Positions 44,954-55,155 of a DNA stretch of 64,000 nt are shown here, one piece after another. Positions within the stretch are counted from its first letter, which is position 1; every line of letters begins with the position of its first letter. Both the position numbers and the translations under genes were made by a program. Under the pieces are notes generated by a model. The model was given only the letters and a program-made list of their open reading frames with translations, made no database searches and was not told the origin of the DNA. The stretch lies in contig NZ_CP015411.1 in the NCBI RefSeq assembly GCF_001750165.1, forward strand, positions 3,128,001 through 3,192,000, in the 5' to 3' direction. Origin of the DNA: Pseudoalteromonas luteoviolacea. Lineage in GTDB: Bacteria; Pseudomonadota; Gammaproteobacteria; Enterobacterales; Alteromonadaceae.

Positions 44954-45852
44954 GTGCAGTGATTGAAGTCACATCTTTAAGCAAAAAATTTGGAGCAAAA
45001 CAAGCTCTAAACAATGTTGCATTCACGATAAATAAAGGCAGCACTGTGGCGTTAGTTGGTCCGAACGGTGCTGGAAAAACAACATTATTTAGCATCATTT
45101 GTGGTTACTTAAAGCCAAGTGGCGGGTCAATTAATATACTCGGCCACCCCCCTGGTGATGCAAAGTTATTTGGCAAAATTTCAGCTCTTCCTCAAGATGC
45201 ACAGCTTGATCCAAAATTTTCAGTCGAAAAACAACTGAGTTTTTTTGCTAAATTACAAGGTATGTCAAGTAAAGCTGCTAAAGAAGACACACAACGTGTA
45301 TTAGAACTTGTTGATTTAGCCCATGTTGCCAACTCCAAAACGAGTGAGTTATCACACGGCATGCGAAAACGCGTGTGTATTGCACAGGCATTACTAGGCA
45401 GTCCGCAAGTGGTATTGCTAGACGAAGCCACAGCCGGACTGGATCCTAAAAACGCCAAAGCAATTCGTAACCTCATTGCCTCTTTGCAAGGTGATATGAC
45501 TTTCATTTTAAGTTCACACGATCTCAGTGAACTAGAGCGTCTATGTGATACGGTGCTCTATCTGGAACAAGGTCAACTTTCAAGCCATCAAAGTGATCTT
45601 TACCAAAGTGAACAAGGCAGCTTTGTTACTTTACAAATGCTCAACCTTGATACCCCAATGAAAGACAAAATAGCACAGCTCAGCGGTGTTAAAAATATCA
45701 AACAAACTCAATCTGATGAGCTTGTCATTGAATATGATAAGCAAGATAGACCGTTTGATTTATCTTTACTCTCCCTGATCCACGAAAATAGCTGGACTTA
45801 CAAACAACTAGTCAATGGCAGGACGCTTGAAAACCAGTTATTTGTTGATTAA
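44950..45852 (+). CDS. ABC transporter ATP-binding protein
   Basis: A 300-residue ATPase subunit: Walker A GPNGAGKTT, signature LSHGMRKR (a variant of LSGGQ), Walker B VVLLDEATAGLD, and the switch histidine in SSHDLSE. It powers the ABC-2 permease encoded just upstream (4-base overlap). ATG 44950 is used; the longer frame from 44854 runs inside the permease gene. A C-terminal domain of about 70 residues follows the nucleotide-binding fold. Confidence 0.92.
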   Translation: MSAVIEVTSLSKKFGAKQALNNVAFTINKGSTVALVGPNGAGKTTLFSIICGYLKPSGGSINILGHPPGDAKLFGKISALPQDAQLDPKFSVEKQLSFFAKLQGMSSKAAKEDTQRVLELVDLAHVANSKTSELSHGMRKRVCIAQALLGSPQVVLLDEATAGLDPKNAKAIRNLIASLQGDMTFILSSHDLSELERLCDTVLYLEQGQLSSHQSDLYQSEQGSFVTLQMLNLDTPMKDKIAQLSGVKNIKQTQSDELVIEYDKQDRPFDLSLLSLIHENSWTYKQLVNGRTLENQLFVD

Positions 45853-45911
45853 CAATCATCAATTAACGTGTTATGGGCCACGATGTGTATATATTTATGG
45901 TTGAGAGGCAT

Positions 45912-46385
45912 ATGAAAATACTCAGACTGGTCCGTCATGCCAAATGAAACTGGGAAGAGGCATCCATTGATGACTTTGATAGGCCACTTAAATCGAAAGG
46001 TATTGTAAAGACAAATAAACTAGCAGCGCTTGGGCCATTGTCAGACACGTAGATCATAGCAAGTCTTGAAAAGCGAGCACTAGACACGGCAACGATTTTA
46101 CACCGCTGTTGCGCATCCCAAAGTGAATTAGTACGGTGCGATGCACTCTACACCTTCAGCCCTGAATCATTATTCAAAGTCAATACGCAATATCATGCAC
46201 GTTTTAATGATATTTGTTGTGTTGCACATAATCCTGCTAGTGCGGCTGTGGCAAACTACCTTGGCGGGCCCAATCTCAACATTATTATCACTAGTGAATA
46301 TGTCGAATTGAGTACCTGCGCCCATAATTTGGAGCGAACTTCGACTACAAAAATGAATTATATTAAACACTTATTTTTAGATTAG
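45912..46385 (+). pseudogene. SixA-like phosphohistidine phosphatase with two in-frame stops
   Basis: From ATG 45912 one frame gives 157 codons of a histidine-phosphatase-fold protein: MKILRLVRHAK carries the catalytic RHG/RHA motif, FDRPLKSKG the conserved Arg, and SLEKRALDTATIL the second phosphate-binding region; VAHNPAS supplies the second histidine. It is interrupted by TGA at the residue after RHAK and by TAG after SDT, with no frameshift. SixA proteins remove phosphate from histidine phosphotransfer domains. The first stop leaves an 11-residue peptide, so the gene is dead. Confidence 0.83.
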
Positions 46386-46445
46386 CACTTGATCGTTCCA
46401 TTTTAGGAACTAGTATCTTTAATACACAACACTCAAAGGAAAACC

Positions 46446-46898
46446 ATGCAGTTTGTTCAATTAAATAGTCAAAGTACAGGGCTTGCAGCGCTATTTGATG
46501 AAATTGATACATTAATGAATAGCCTCTATCCTGCCGATGCCAATGATTTAGTGCCGATTGACGAAGTAGACAACCCCGGTACTTATCTCATCGGCCACTA
46601 TGACAGAGAAGAACTCGTCGCCTGTGGCAGCTATATTGTTAAACAAGACTACGCTGAGCTAAAGCGTATTTATGTCAAACCCTCTCAGCGTGGTAAAGGG
46701 GTGGCAAAAGCGATCGTGCAACACCTACTCATGAAGGCCAAAGAATATGGCGTTAAGCACGTCAAACTAGAAACTGGCGATCAACAACATGCTGCAATTA
46801 AGCTATATAAAGCGCTTGGTTTCGAGTTCTGTGATGCGTTTGGACAATATCGCCAAGAACCTTCTTCCGTTTTTATGCAGCTTTCATTTATACGTTAA
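46446..46898 (+). CDS. GNAT family N-acetyltransferase
   Basis: A 150-residue GNAT enzyme with LKRIYVKPSQRGKGVAKAIVQ as the acetyl-CoA motif and AAIKLYKALGFEFC as motif B. It resembles small single-domain acetyltransferases of amino acids or polyamines. AAGGA precedes ATG 46446. The substrate is not predictable. Confidence 0.88.
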   Translation: MQFVQLNSQSTGLAALFDEIDTLMNSLYPADANDLVPIDEVDNPGTYLIGHYDREELVACGSYIVKQDYAELKRIYVKPSQRGKGVAKAIVQHLLMKAKEYGVKHVKLETGDQQHAAIKLYKALGFEFCDAFGQYRQEPSSVFMQLSFIR

Positions 46899-46984
46899 AT
46901 ACATACATAAAAATGCTTGCTAATACTTGCCACACTGTATCTAATACGCTAATCACACGGTATGCAACGAAGTAAAAACAAACA

Positions 46985-47629
46985 ATGAAAACAGCAATCG
47001 TGCTTGGCGCGACCGGCCTTATTGGTAAGATCTTAGTACAACAACTGATAGAGCAAGCAGCGATTGAAAAAGTCATCGCCATCACCCGCCGACCCGTTGA
47101 TTATCAATCGGATAAAATAATAAACCAAGTAGTAGACTTTGATAACTTAACTCAATTCGTCCATATTTTTCATGGTGATATGCTTTTCTCTTGCTTAGGC
47201 ACAACCAAGAAACAAGCTGGCTCGATCGCGAAACAGAGAACCGTCGACTTAGACTATCAACTTCAAGTTGCTAAACTAGCAGCCCAAAACCAAATCAAAC
47301 ACTACTTTTTGGTCTCTTCCAGCGGTGCAAATGCAGATAGTTCAAGCTCATATCTTCAAATGAAAGGCGAACTAGAACACCATGTGAAACAACTTCACTT
47401 TGATACAGTGAATATTTTCCAGCCTTCATTGCTCGTTGGACAACGTCCAGATACGCGTATAGCCGAAACGCTCGGAAATTATCTTTTACCGACTATCTGC
47501 AGGCTTCCTTGGCTAAAAAAATACCGTCCAATCTCAGGGCAGCAAGTGGCGAAAAAAATGGTCTCAGTGGCTATGACAAAGCACAAAAAATCTCATACCT
47601 ATGCATTGGATGTGCTGTTCGATTGCTAG
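46985..47629 (+). CDS. Atypical short-chain dehydrogenase (NAD(P)H-binding, HTATIP2-like)
   Basis: A 214-residue Rossmann-fold protein: VLGATGLIGKILVQQL is the nucleotide-binding motif, FSCLGTTKKQAGS the typical second segment of the family, and YFLVSSSGANADSSSSYLQMKGELE covers the Ser and Tyr...Lys positions (Y-x-x-x-K as YLQMK). It probably binds NADPH and acts as an oxidoreductase or redox sensor. No operon partner. Confidence 0.82.
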   Translation: MKTAIVLGATGLIGKILVQQLIEQAAIEKVIAITRRPVDYQSDKIINQVVDFDNLTQFVHIFHGDMLFSCLGTTKKQAGSIAKQRTVDLDYQLQVAKLAAQNQIKHYFLVSSSGANADSSSSYLQMKGELEHHVKQLHFDTVNIFQPSLLVGQRPDTRIAETLGNYLLPTICRLPWLKKYRPISGQQVAKKMVSVAMTKHKKSHTYALDVLFDC

Positions 47630-47760
47630 CAGATTTCATAAAGTTAGACGTCATTGCTGGCACCGTCGGGATAAATTGTTATCCACCTGATTAAATTCAA
47701 TTGGTCTAGGCGCCGCGCCTCTGTACAATCGCGCGAACCGTATTGTTTGACATTTTTGAT

Positions 47761-48162
47761 TCAAACTCCATTTCGGCCTGTTTGCGTGGCGTAACCCGCA
47801 CACTCACACTGAAGCTCAACTCCTTTAACACGTACCCGCCACTTAAGTTTAGTGTCTGACTTTTTAGTATCAGCCTCAAATTTATGAGTAAGATTACGCA
47901 AGCAAGCAGATTGCATTTCTGACGATGTTGACGCTTTTGAAACTACCAATGGATACCCCAGCTCAACACATGCCCCCATAACGAATTTATTTTCATCTTG
48001 CATGACATTGTAAACACCATTCGACGTATTGGTCTGAGCTACTTTTTGAGGCTGGCTTTCATTGCTTTGCGCACTATGATTGCCTTCGCACCCAACCAAC
48101 ATACAAATACTGACCGCCCATACTGGCACCATCATTGCGTTACATCGCTCCTTGCTTGGCAT
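47761..48162 (-). CDS. Small lipoprotein of unknown function
   Basis: A 133-residue lipoprotein: signal with lipobox LVGC near residue 25, then a Ser/Gln/Asn-rich linker (about 26-50) and a compact domain with four cysteines (GACVELG, SACLRN, LQCECAG). The last pattern could form disulfides. GAGAG precedes ATG 48162; a slightly longer frame to 48177 is possible. No family recognised. Confidence 0.65.
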   Translation of the reverse strand: MPSKERCNAMMVPVWAVSICMLVGCEGNHSAQSNESQPQKVAQTNTSNGVYNVMQDENKFVMGACVELGYPLVVSKASTSSEMQSACLRNLTHKFEADTKKSDTKLKWRVRVKGVELQCECAGYATQTGRNGV

Positions 48163-48377
48163 ATTAAATTCTCTCACTTTAGACCCTCATAACTTAGGTA
48201 GTAGTGTAGATGCCTCGCGCAGTTGTGCCGTTAAATTTCTTCATCTGCGGTAACTTTTCCTTTAAAAGGTACATTTTAACATGCAAATCATTGGTTTCAC
48301 TCCTTCTTAACCTTGCTGTATACTAGTCCCCAATCCCTCATCAAGAATGCAAAAGTAGATCAATTTCCGAGAACAGC

Positions 48378-50093
48378 ATGACCAATAGCGCTTCAAATAC
48401 TGCCCTTATACAAGAACTCAAGTCTATCGTTGGTAACAGCTTTGTACTGACTGATAACACCAAAAAGCAGCCATATACCAAAGGATTTCGTTTTGGTTCA
48501 GGCGAAGCACTAGCAGTGGTAAGACCCGCTACTTTATTGGAAATTTGGCAAGCACTTAAAGCCTGTGTTGCTGCTGATGTCATTGTAATCATGCAAGCTG
48601 CCAATACTGGCCTAACTGGCGGCTCTACACCCGATGGTAAAAATTATGATCGCCCGATTGTCATAATCAGTACCATGCGCATTGATAGCATTCAGCTTAT
48701 CGACAATGCCAAACAAATCGTTGGCCTTGCGGGCAGTACCTTATTTGGCCTTGAAGATACATTGGCACCACATGGTCGTGAACCGCATTCTGTGATCGGT
48801 TCATCATGCATTGGCGCATCCATTGTTGGCGGGATTTGTAACAACTCAGGCGGTGCATTAGTGCAAAGAGGTCCAGCCTATACTGAGCTGTCTTTATACG
48901 CACAAATAGACGGCCAAGGTAATTTGTCACTGGTTAATAACCTCGGTATTAACCTTGGTAATACACCAGAAGAAATGCTAACTAATTTGCAAGAACAAAA
49001 TTACACAGATGCCGATGTTCAATTTCCAGAACTTCGTGCATCCGATGATGAATACCATGAGCGGGTAAGAGATGTTGATGCCGATACTCCTTCACGATTC
49101 AACAATGACGGACGTCGCCTGTATGAGTCCTCTGGTTGTGCCGGTAAGCTGGCGGTCTTTGCAGTGAGATTAGATACTTATCCTGTGCCTGAAAAACATC
49201 AAGTCTTTTATGTGGGTACAAACGACCCAGCTGTTTTAGCTCAGATCCGCCGCGATATATTATCTAAGTTCGACAACTTACCAGTATCAGGAGAGTACCT
49301 GCATAGAGACTGTTATGACGCCTCTAAGAAATACGGTAAAGATACCTTTTTGGTAATAGACAAACTTGGTTCTAAATACATTCCAAAGATGTTCGGGATC
49401 AAACGTACTGTGGATCGCATAGCCGATAACTTTAAGTTTTTACCCAGTAAGTTTTCAGACCGCATTATGCAATACTTGAGTTGCCTATGGCCAAATCACT
49501 TGCCAAAACGCATGGATGAATACCGCGATCGTTATGAACATCACTGGATTGTAGAAATGAGTAATGCAGGTGTTGCTGAAGCCAAAGCTTATTTTGATGA
49601 ATTCTTCAAAACGAATGAAGGAAGTTACTTCGAATGTACCGAAGACGAAGGTGAAAAAGCCATTCTGCATCGTTTTGTCGCTGGCGGCGCAATTGGCAGA
49701 ATGCAAACTATGAACAGCAAAGAGATGGGGGCGATTATGACGATTGATGTCGCATTCCCTCGTAATGAACAAGATTGGTTTGAACAACTCCCCCCTGAAA
49801 TTGACGAACAAATCGCTGTAAAACTCTATTATGGACACCTTTTCTGCCATGTTATGCATCAAAACTACATCATGAAACCAGGTGTAGATGCTAAAGCCGT
49901 CAAGAATAAGATCTTAGAAACATTCGACAAGCGCGGCGCTGAATATCCGGCAGAGCATAACGTGGGGCATGAGTATTTCGCTAAAGACGCCCTCAAATCT
50001 TTTTACAAAAAGCTCGACCCAACCAACTCATTTAACCCGGGGATCGGCAAAACTAGTAAGTGTAAACATTGGCATGAACCTGCTGATAAATAA
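48378..50093 (+). CDS. dld: Quinone-dependent D-lactate dehydrogenase
   Basis: A 571-residue FAD enzyme of the same length as E. coli Dld, which oxidises D-lactate to pyruvate and passes electrons to the quinone pool at the inner face of the membrane. The FAD-binding domain shows MQAANTGLTGGSTPDG and GSSCIGASIVGGICNNSGGALV. The C-terminal membrane-binding and cap regions include ILHRFVAGGAIGRM and the closing NSFNPGIGKTSK. It lies alone, with a strong terminator after it. Confidence 0.95.
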   Translation: MTNSASNTALIQELKSIVGNSFVLTDNTKKQPYTKGFRFGSGEALAVVRPATLLEIWQALKACVAADVIVIMQAANTGLTGGSTPDGKNYDRPIVIISTMRIDSIQLIDNAKQIVGLAGSTLFGLEDTLAPHGREPHSVIGSSCIGASIVGGICNNSGGALVQRGPAYTELSLYAQIDGQGNLSLVNNLGINLGNTPEEMLTNLQEQNYTDADVQFPELRASDDEYHERVRDVDADTPSRFNNDGRRLYESSGCAGKLAVFAVRLDTYPVPEKHQVFYVGTNDPAVLAQIRRDILSKFDNLPVSGEYLHRDCYDASKKYGKDTFLVIDKLGSKYIPKMFGIKRTVDRIADNFKFLPSKFSDRIMQYLSCLWPNHLPKRMDEYRDRYEHHWIVEMSNAGVAEAKAYFDEFFKTNEGSYFECTEDEGEKAILHRFVAGGAIGRMQTMNSKEMGAIMTIDVAFPRNEQDWFEQLPPEIDEQIAVKLYYGHLFCHVMHQNYIMKPGVDAKAVKNKILETFDKRGAEYPAEHNVGHEYFAKDALKSFYKKLDPTNSFNPGIGKTSKCKHWHEPADK

Positions 50094-50100
50094 TCTTTTT

Positions 50101-50130
50101 TGCTGCAATATTTAGCCAATATTGCAGCAT
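50101..50130 (+). terminator. Terminator hairpin after dld
   Basis: A perfect 12-bp stem (50101-50112 with 50118-50129) and a 5-base loop start 8 bases after the stop codon. A six-T run lies upstream and only TT downstream, so it would work better for the minus strand. Confidence 0.65.
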
Positions 50131-50259
50131 TTCACGCCCATTACTCCCTCCTGAGTTAAATGACACTTTATTCGCGATGAATAAAAATATTTATATAATC
50201 TATTTGCAATATTTTTGATACACTATATCGCTATTAGAAATATTCAAGTTATTAGAATT

Positions 50260-51198
50260 ATGAATCATACTTTCAAACTCAGTGCACTTGCACTATGCGC
50301 GCTACTCACCAGTGCCTGTAACGCAACAAATCCAAACGAAAAGCAACAAGATACAGGACTGCGTATTGTCACTTGGAATATTGAACACCTCGCGGCTGAC
50401 AACAACAAAGGTTGTAAACCTAGAACTAAGCAAGAGATCACCGCTTTACAACAATACGCAAAATCACTTGATGCTGATGTCATCGCTTTTCAAGAAGTGG
50501 GCTCTATCAAAGCCCTAGAAACTGTCTTTGACAAATCGCAATGGCAGCTAATTTTATCTGACAGAAAAGATAGCCCAAGCTATACATGTCGCGGTAATGG
50601 ATTGACGTCAACACAGCAAAAAGTGGCCTTTGCTGTGAAAAAACCTCTAAGCGTTGAAAAAGTCGTTCATCATAAGCAGTTTTCTGACATACAAATGGGC
50701 TTAAGAAGTGGCTTGGAGGTCCAAATTGGCTATCAAGGTAAAACAATCGACCTGTTGAATGTGCACCTTAAAAGTGGCTGTTTTGTAGACGATTATCGTC
50801 GTTCAGACAAAAGATCATGTAAATTATTGGCAAAGCAAGTGCCACTATTGGATAGCTGGGTCGAGACAAAAAGTGCTGAGCAAGCAAACTTCATCGTGCT
50901 TGGAGATTTTAACCACAGGTTGACCGCACCTTATAACCGTGTAAGTCGTGACCTTTATCACCCAGATGGGCTAGCAAACAAAGCTCCAAACGATTTGTCT
51001 AAATCGACCTTCTTCAATGCTAACCAAATGCTGACAGGTTGCCACCCATACTACCCGGCACCAATCGACCACATTTTGGTATCAAACACATTAAAACAAA
51101 AATATGTACAAGGCAGTGTAAAATTCCACTACTTTGACAATATGAAACCTAAAGAGATGCTCAGTGACCACTGTGCACTGAGCATCGACTTAAACTAA
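50260..51198 (+). CDS. Endonuclease/exonuclease/phosphatase family lipoprotein
   Basis: A 312-residue exported protein: lipobox LTSAC at residues 16-20, then the EEP fold. Motifs are RIVTWNIEHL, IAFQEVGS with the metal Glu, LLNVHLKSGC, VLGDFNHRL with Asp-x-Asn, PIDHILVS and LSDHCALSIDL with the final Asp-His. Members hydrolyse phosphodiesters in DNA, nucleotides or lipids. Extra cysteines (CKPRT, SCKLL, GCHPYY) suggest disulfides outside the cytoplasm. ATG 50260 is chosen over 50215, which would precede the signal. Confidence 0.87.
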   Translation: MNHTFKLSALALCALLTSACNATNPNEKQQDTGLRIVTWNIEHLAADNNKGCKPRTKQEITALQQYAKSLDADVIAFQEVGSIKALETVFDKSQWQLILSDRKDSPSYTCRGNGLTSTQQKVAFAVKKPLSVEKVVHHKQFSDIQMGLRSGLEVQIGYQGKTIDLLNVHLKSGCFVDDYRRSDKRSCKLLAKQVPLLDSWVETKSAEQANFIVLGDFNHRLTAPYNRVSRDLYHPDGLANKAPNDLSKSTFFNANQMLTGCHPYYPAPIDHILVSNTLKQKYVQGSVKFHYFDNMKPKEMLSDHCALSIDLN

Positions 51199-51214
51199 AT
51201 TCAGTTTAAATACC

Positions 51215-51239
51215 GGCGGACAAATCAACACTGTCCGCC
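51215..51239. terminator. Bidirectional terminator between convergent genes
   Basis: An 8-bp GC-rich stem (51215-51222 with 51232-51239) with a 9-base loop sits in the 47-base gap between the EEP lipoprotein (+) and the serine hydrolase (-). Confidence 0.7.
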
Positions 51240-51245
51240 TATGTT

Positions 51246-52589
51246 TTACTTCTCTAACTGCTCAATCACATTGAGTACTGACTTGAACAAACGCTTATTT
51301 GCAAGTCCAATATGCTGATTTACGGCTGCACCATAAGCACCAAAGCGTACCACAACCAACTGTTTCGACGGGATAATAACAACATACTGACCTCGATGAC
51401 CGCGCAGTGATACTGTATCTTTTGGTAACCTAGGCAACCAAAAACTCATATCGTTCAACCATAATTGACCGCCGTAATGTTTATCAACGCCATTACTCAT
51501 CATCACCTCTTTTAGCCATGCTTCCGAGACAATTTGTGCACCTTGCCAACGCCCATTATTGATAAATAATTGACCTATTTTGAGCCAATCATGGACACTC
51601 AAAAACATTCTTGCGCCACCTCTTAAGTTACCTGCTTCATCAAACTCGGCGATCGCATTATTGATACCCAGCGGTGCGAAAAAATGTTTCTGATATAAAG
51701 TGTTTAATGATTGGATACCACCGCCGGATGCATCCATCAAAGCTCGGCTTAATAACTGAGTTGTGCCTGTGGCATATTCAAATTTACTACCTGGCTGGTA
51801 GGCTTTTGGCAACTGCGTTACATAATTGACCGAGTCCCCAGTGTGATACCACATAGGTGCTAAGTCTTCATATCCATGAATATCTGGTGTCTCAGCCCAC
51901 TTGACACCAGAGCTCATATTTATCAGGTTTTTCACTGTCATGACATGCTCACCAAAGCGCAGTGGTTGCTCCAAGGTTAGCTTTCCTTGATCGACCAATA
52001 GCCCTGTCATTAACCCAGTTAAGGTCTTGGCCATAGACCAACTTAGCATCCGCGAATCACCATCATGAAATGCATCATACTGCTGTGCAACCAGCTCGCC
52101 TTTATACATGACAGCCACAGCAAAAGTATTGTCACTCCAAGTGTAGTCCTTATGGTTAGTCGCAAAGAATGAGTCCAGCGTCACATCATGACGCAGTGCT
52201 TTTTCTACAGGTGTGCTAGGTAATTGCGCAGGCAATTCAAGATCTGCTGTTTGTGCACGCAGTTGTTCAGGTGTTAATTCATGCAATAAAGTACAACCTA
52301 AACCTTCACGAAATACTGATGTACGCGTGAGCGTCACGCCATCTACCTGAGTCGTTATAGACACCTGTTTAGATACCTCATCGACATCTAGATACAACTC
52401 ACCAGACACAGCCCCTAACGCCTCTGGAATAACTCGCTGCTTAATGAACTCAATTGACTCGTCAGAAATAAAGTGCCGTGAACATAATTGATTAGCACTA
52501 TAGCCTAGCAACACATTGGGATCCGATTTACAACCGCTCAGCAGGACAACCGATGCAATGCTCCCCAGTAAAAAGTTAGTTTGTTTCAT
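51246..52589 (-). CDS. Class C beta-lactamase-fold serine hydrolase, lipoprotein
   Basis: A 447-residue exported enzyme: lipobox LSGC at residues 17-20, then a beta-lactamase/esterase fold. The nucleophile motif SMAK gives Ser185 and Lys188. The second motif reads YATG and the third is close to GHRG, like the 6-aminohexanoate-dimer hydrolase and esterase branch rather than true AmpC. It probably hydrolyses esters or amides in the periplasm. ATG 52589 fits the signal; a longer frame to 52613 is not needed. Confidence 0.85.
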   Translation of the reverse strand: MKQTNFLLGSIASVVLLSGCKSDPNVLLGYSANQLCSRHFISDESIEFIKQRVIPEALGAVSGELYLDVDEVSKQVSITTQVDGVTLTRTSVFREGLGCTLLHELTPEQLRAQTADLELPAQLPSTPVEKALRHDVTLDSFFATNHKDYTWSDNTFAVAVMYKGELVAQQYDAFHDGDSRMLSWSMAKTLTGLMTGLLVDQGKLTLEQPLRFGEHVMTVKNLINMSSGVKWAETPDIHGYEDLAPMWYHTGDSVNYVTQLPKAYQPGSKFEYATGTTQLLSRALMDASGGGIQSLNTLYQKHFFAPLGINNAIAEFDEAGNLRGGARMFLSVHDWLKIGQLFINNGRWQGAQIVSEAWLKEVMMSNGVDKHYGGQLWLNDMSFWLPRLPKDTVSLRGHRGQYVVIIPSKQLVVVRFGAYGAAVNQHIGLANKRLFKSVLNVIEQLEK

Positions 52590-52658
52590 ATTTATGCCTT
52601 TTGTTATTGTCAATTGTTATGACGAATAACTGAACAATAAATACAAAATACAGACGAG

Positions 52659-54095
52659 CTAACTGACGACTGCGCGTTTTGACAGATTTAACTGCTCACG
52701 CTGTATTATGCAATACACCAATAAGCCCATACCTAACACAATATTCGCCAACGCAAGTCCCCAAACAATACCTGTAAATCCCGAAATGTACGCCCCTAAA
52801 AATGCAAAAGGAATCGACAAGCCAAATAACCTAATAATACTCACGTTCAAAGCCGCCATGCTACGACCTGTGGCATTACAACAACTCACATATAGCATCG
52901 CTGCGGCTAGCGCAATATATGATAAAGGTAACACAGTTAAGGCCAATTCAATGGATTGACTAACAAAAGTCTGTTTACAGAACCCCTCTCCTAAAAAATC
53001 TGCTGCAGAAAAAAGCACAACAGAAACGATTAATTGCCACGCTATACAAGCTAACATAGATAATTTTATCCCCCGTCTAACCCGCAATGACTTTTTCGCT
53101 TCCCAGTTTTGCCCAACAAAAATCGGTAAGGAAGTAGTCAGTACCATAGGCAATAGTAAAGCAAGCGGCTCCAAGCGCATCACAACACCATATGCAGCAA
53201 CAGCCTCACTACCTTGTGAAGCGACAATGGCCATCAAAACAGATTGCGCAATTGGCGTAAGCAGCTGCATTGAAACGATTGGTACCAAAAGACGTGTTAA
53301 ACACCGAAATCCCTGACGGCTTTGAACTGACAGCAGGTTAATTTTAATTGAGATATTTTCTTTAACTATCAGTAAATACAAAGCCCAGGCGCAACCAACT
53401 AATGCAGCAACTAAGTGCGCAGCCCCCAATTTTTCCAAGCCAGTTAATGCAACATTAGACATCGCCCAAGGTGAAAACAGCAATGCACTGACAACAACTT
53501 GAACAACTGCAAATACCACCAGTAATTGCGCTGCAGCACGCATATTACCGAATGCCCGCAAAACGCCGAAAATCACCATAATAAGGAAAAAAAACACCAC
53601 CGCAGCCAAACGATATTGCATATAGCTATTTAGGGACTCCCACACCTCACCTTGTTGAGGAAAATCTGAAAAACCGAGTAAATTCAATATTGGTAATAGA
53701 TTGAGCCAAATATACAGCGCTAATAACGCACCAACAAGCGTAGTAAATATCAAACTCACCGCGGCGAGTTCCTCGACATGCCGAGCTTGTGTCAAACGTG
53801 TCGCAACAACAATACCCAGTCCAATAGCAAATGCGAACAAAGTTGCTTGTATCGGTAACGTGTAACTCAATCCGGTAAGTTCCTCAACGCCCAGCCGAGA
53901 AGCAAAATACAATTCGATAAGATCTGCACTAAATAATGCTAAGATGGCCCACAACATTGGGATGGTTAGCTGCTTCAACACCGCACTGGTTGATCCCGTT
54001 AAGATCCAACGCTTTCTTACTGCTCTGGCCCGTTGCTTGACACATGGTTGAACGAGTGGAGTATTGATGAAATCCTGTGATTGACTACTTGCCAT
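52659..54095 (-). CDS. MATE family efflux transporter
   Basis: A 478-residue membrane protein with about twelve membrane segments in two related halves; TIPMLWAILALFSADLIELYFASRLG is the first helix with the family signature, and PLALLLPMVLTTSLPIFVGQN marks the second half. MATE pumps export cationic drugs or metabolites in exchange for sodium or protons. The N-terminal 30 residues are an unusual soluble lead with several Arg and Lys. It lies 69 bases upstream of the serine hydrolase start on the same strand and may be co-transcribed with it. Confidence 0.9.
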   Translation of the reverse strand: MASSQSQDFINTPLVQPCVKQRARAVRKRWILTGSTSAVLKQLTIPMLWAILALFSADLIELYFASRLGVEELTGLSYTLPIQATLFAFAIGLGIVVATRLTQARHVEELAAVSLIFTTLVGALLALYIWLNLLPILNLLGFSDFPQQGEVWESLNSYMQYRLAAVVFFFLIMVIFGVLRAFGNMRAAAQLLVVFAVVQVVVSALLFSPWAMSNVALTGLEKLGAAHLVAALVGCAWALYLLIVKENISIKINLLSVQSRQGFRCLTRLLVPIVSMQLLTPIAQSVLMAIVASQGSEAVAAYGVVMRLEPLALLLPMVLTTSLPIFVGQNWEAKKSLRVRRGIKLSMLACIAWQLIVSVVLFSAADFLGEGFCKQTFVSQSIELALTVLPLSYIALAAAMLYVSCCNATGRSMAALNVSIIRLFGLSIPFAFLGAYISGFTGIVWGLALANIVLGMGLLVYCIIQREQLNLSKRAVVS

Positions 54096-54368
54096 AATGC
54101 GCGGTCAACTCCTTGCTTTTATTCTTTATATATACAGACACTATTTTTTATTATGATTAATCTTGATTTCAAAATAACAAGTCCATTCAAAAATCAAGAC
54201 CAGCAAAACTCTACATAGTTCCCCACAACACAATAAAGTCGACCAGATACCTTTTAATTGAGACAAGCTACAACCATGACGCTAAAACCATTAAACACTG
54301 ACACTTTTCAGAATGATAAAAAGACGTCATAATAATAGAAATGAGTCATCAGTGAAGTAGTCGATTTA

Positions 54369-54563
54369 ATGGTACATAAGGCTGAGGTGCCCAAAACGCC
54401 TGCGTCTCCTTGCATCCGTAATTGTTGTCTCGATGATCAGGATATATGCGTCGGATGTTTAAGAAGCATTGATGAGATTATCGGATGGAGCAATAAAAGT
54501 ACGCAAGAGAAACAAACCATTTTGGAACGCTGTGAGCTTAGACGACAAGAAAAAATGAAATAA
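54369..54563 (+). CDS. DUF1289 family protein
   Basis: A 64-residue protein with the DUF1289 cysteine pattern SPCIRNCCLDDQDICVGCLRS and the following DEIIGWSNKS. The cysteines probably bind zinc or an iron-sulfur cluster. The Arg-rich end is typical of the family. Function unknown. The frame is short but the family match is clear. Confidence 0.87.
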   Translation: MVHKAEVPKTPASPCIRNCCLDDQDICVGCLRSIDEIIGWSNKSTQEKQTILERCELRRQEKMK

Positions 54564-54687
54564 TAAATATTAATTTCGTCTCAGTTACACAAAGCTCAAA
54601 CCCGCTTTTAGTAAGAGAAGCTAGGCGTGTTGAATACGCCCATTGATAATGCCCTCATTTTATTTAGTGAAAAGAATACAGCTCTAG

Positions 54688-54960
54688 TCAACCACAATAT
54701 TTATATATAAAGTAAAATATAAAATATAAAATATAAATAAAAACAATAAGCAACAAAGAGAGTTCTAACCGGCTATTCGATACTATTCTCGCAGAGAACT
54801 TAGAAACAAAATAATAAACCCCTTCCTTTTTTGAAACACAGCTCACTATCAATCTTAGCGCTGGCAATACAATTATTATTATAAATACCAGTACTGCGAA
54901 CAAGGTTAAATGGAACTCGAAAAAAGCCTGAGCTTCAAGTGACTTCATTCTAGAACACAT
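54688..54960 (-). CDS. Small membrane protein of unknown function
   Basis: A 90-residue protein with two membrane segments (about residues 16-40 and 69-87) and a short basic loop between. ATG 54960 has a perfect AAGGAG site 6 bases upstream, which supports it as a real gene. The AT-rich coding sequence and isolated position suggest an accessory gene. No family recognised. Confidence 0.55.
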   Translation of the reverse strand: MCSRMKSLEAQAFFEFHLTLFAVLVFIIIIVLPALRLIVSCVSKKEGVYYFVSKFSARIVSNSRLELSLLLIVFIYILYFIFYFIYKYCG

Positions 54961-55155
54961 TTAAAACTCCTTCTTAGTCACTTCAATAAATAAGATTAAA
55001 AAAATCAATTACCATTAAAAACCCAATCACTTAAAACCACACATAAAAAGATTTAAATGAAGCTCTAATATGTTATTTTCAAGTAAAAAGGTTGAATGCA
55101 ATTAAACAAAATTATCAAAAGTATATATATATTACAATAAAAAATTTCATAAAAA

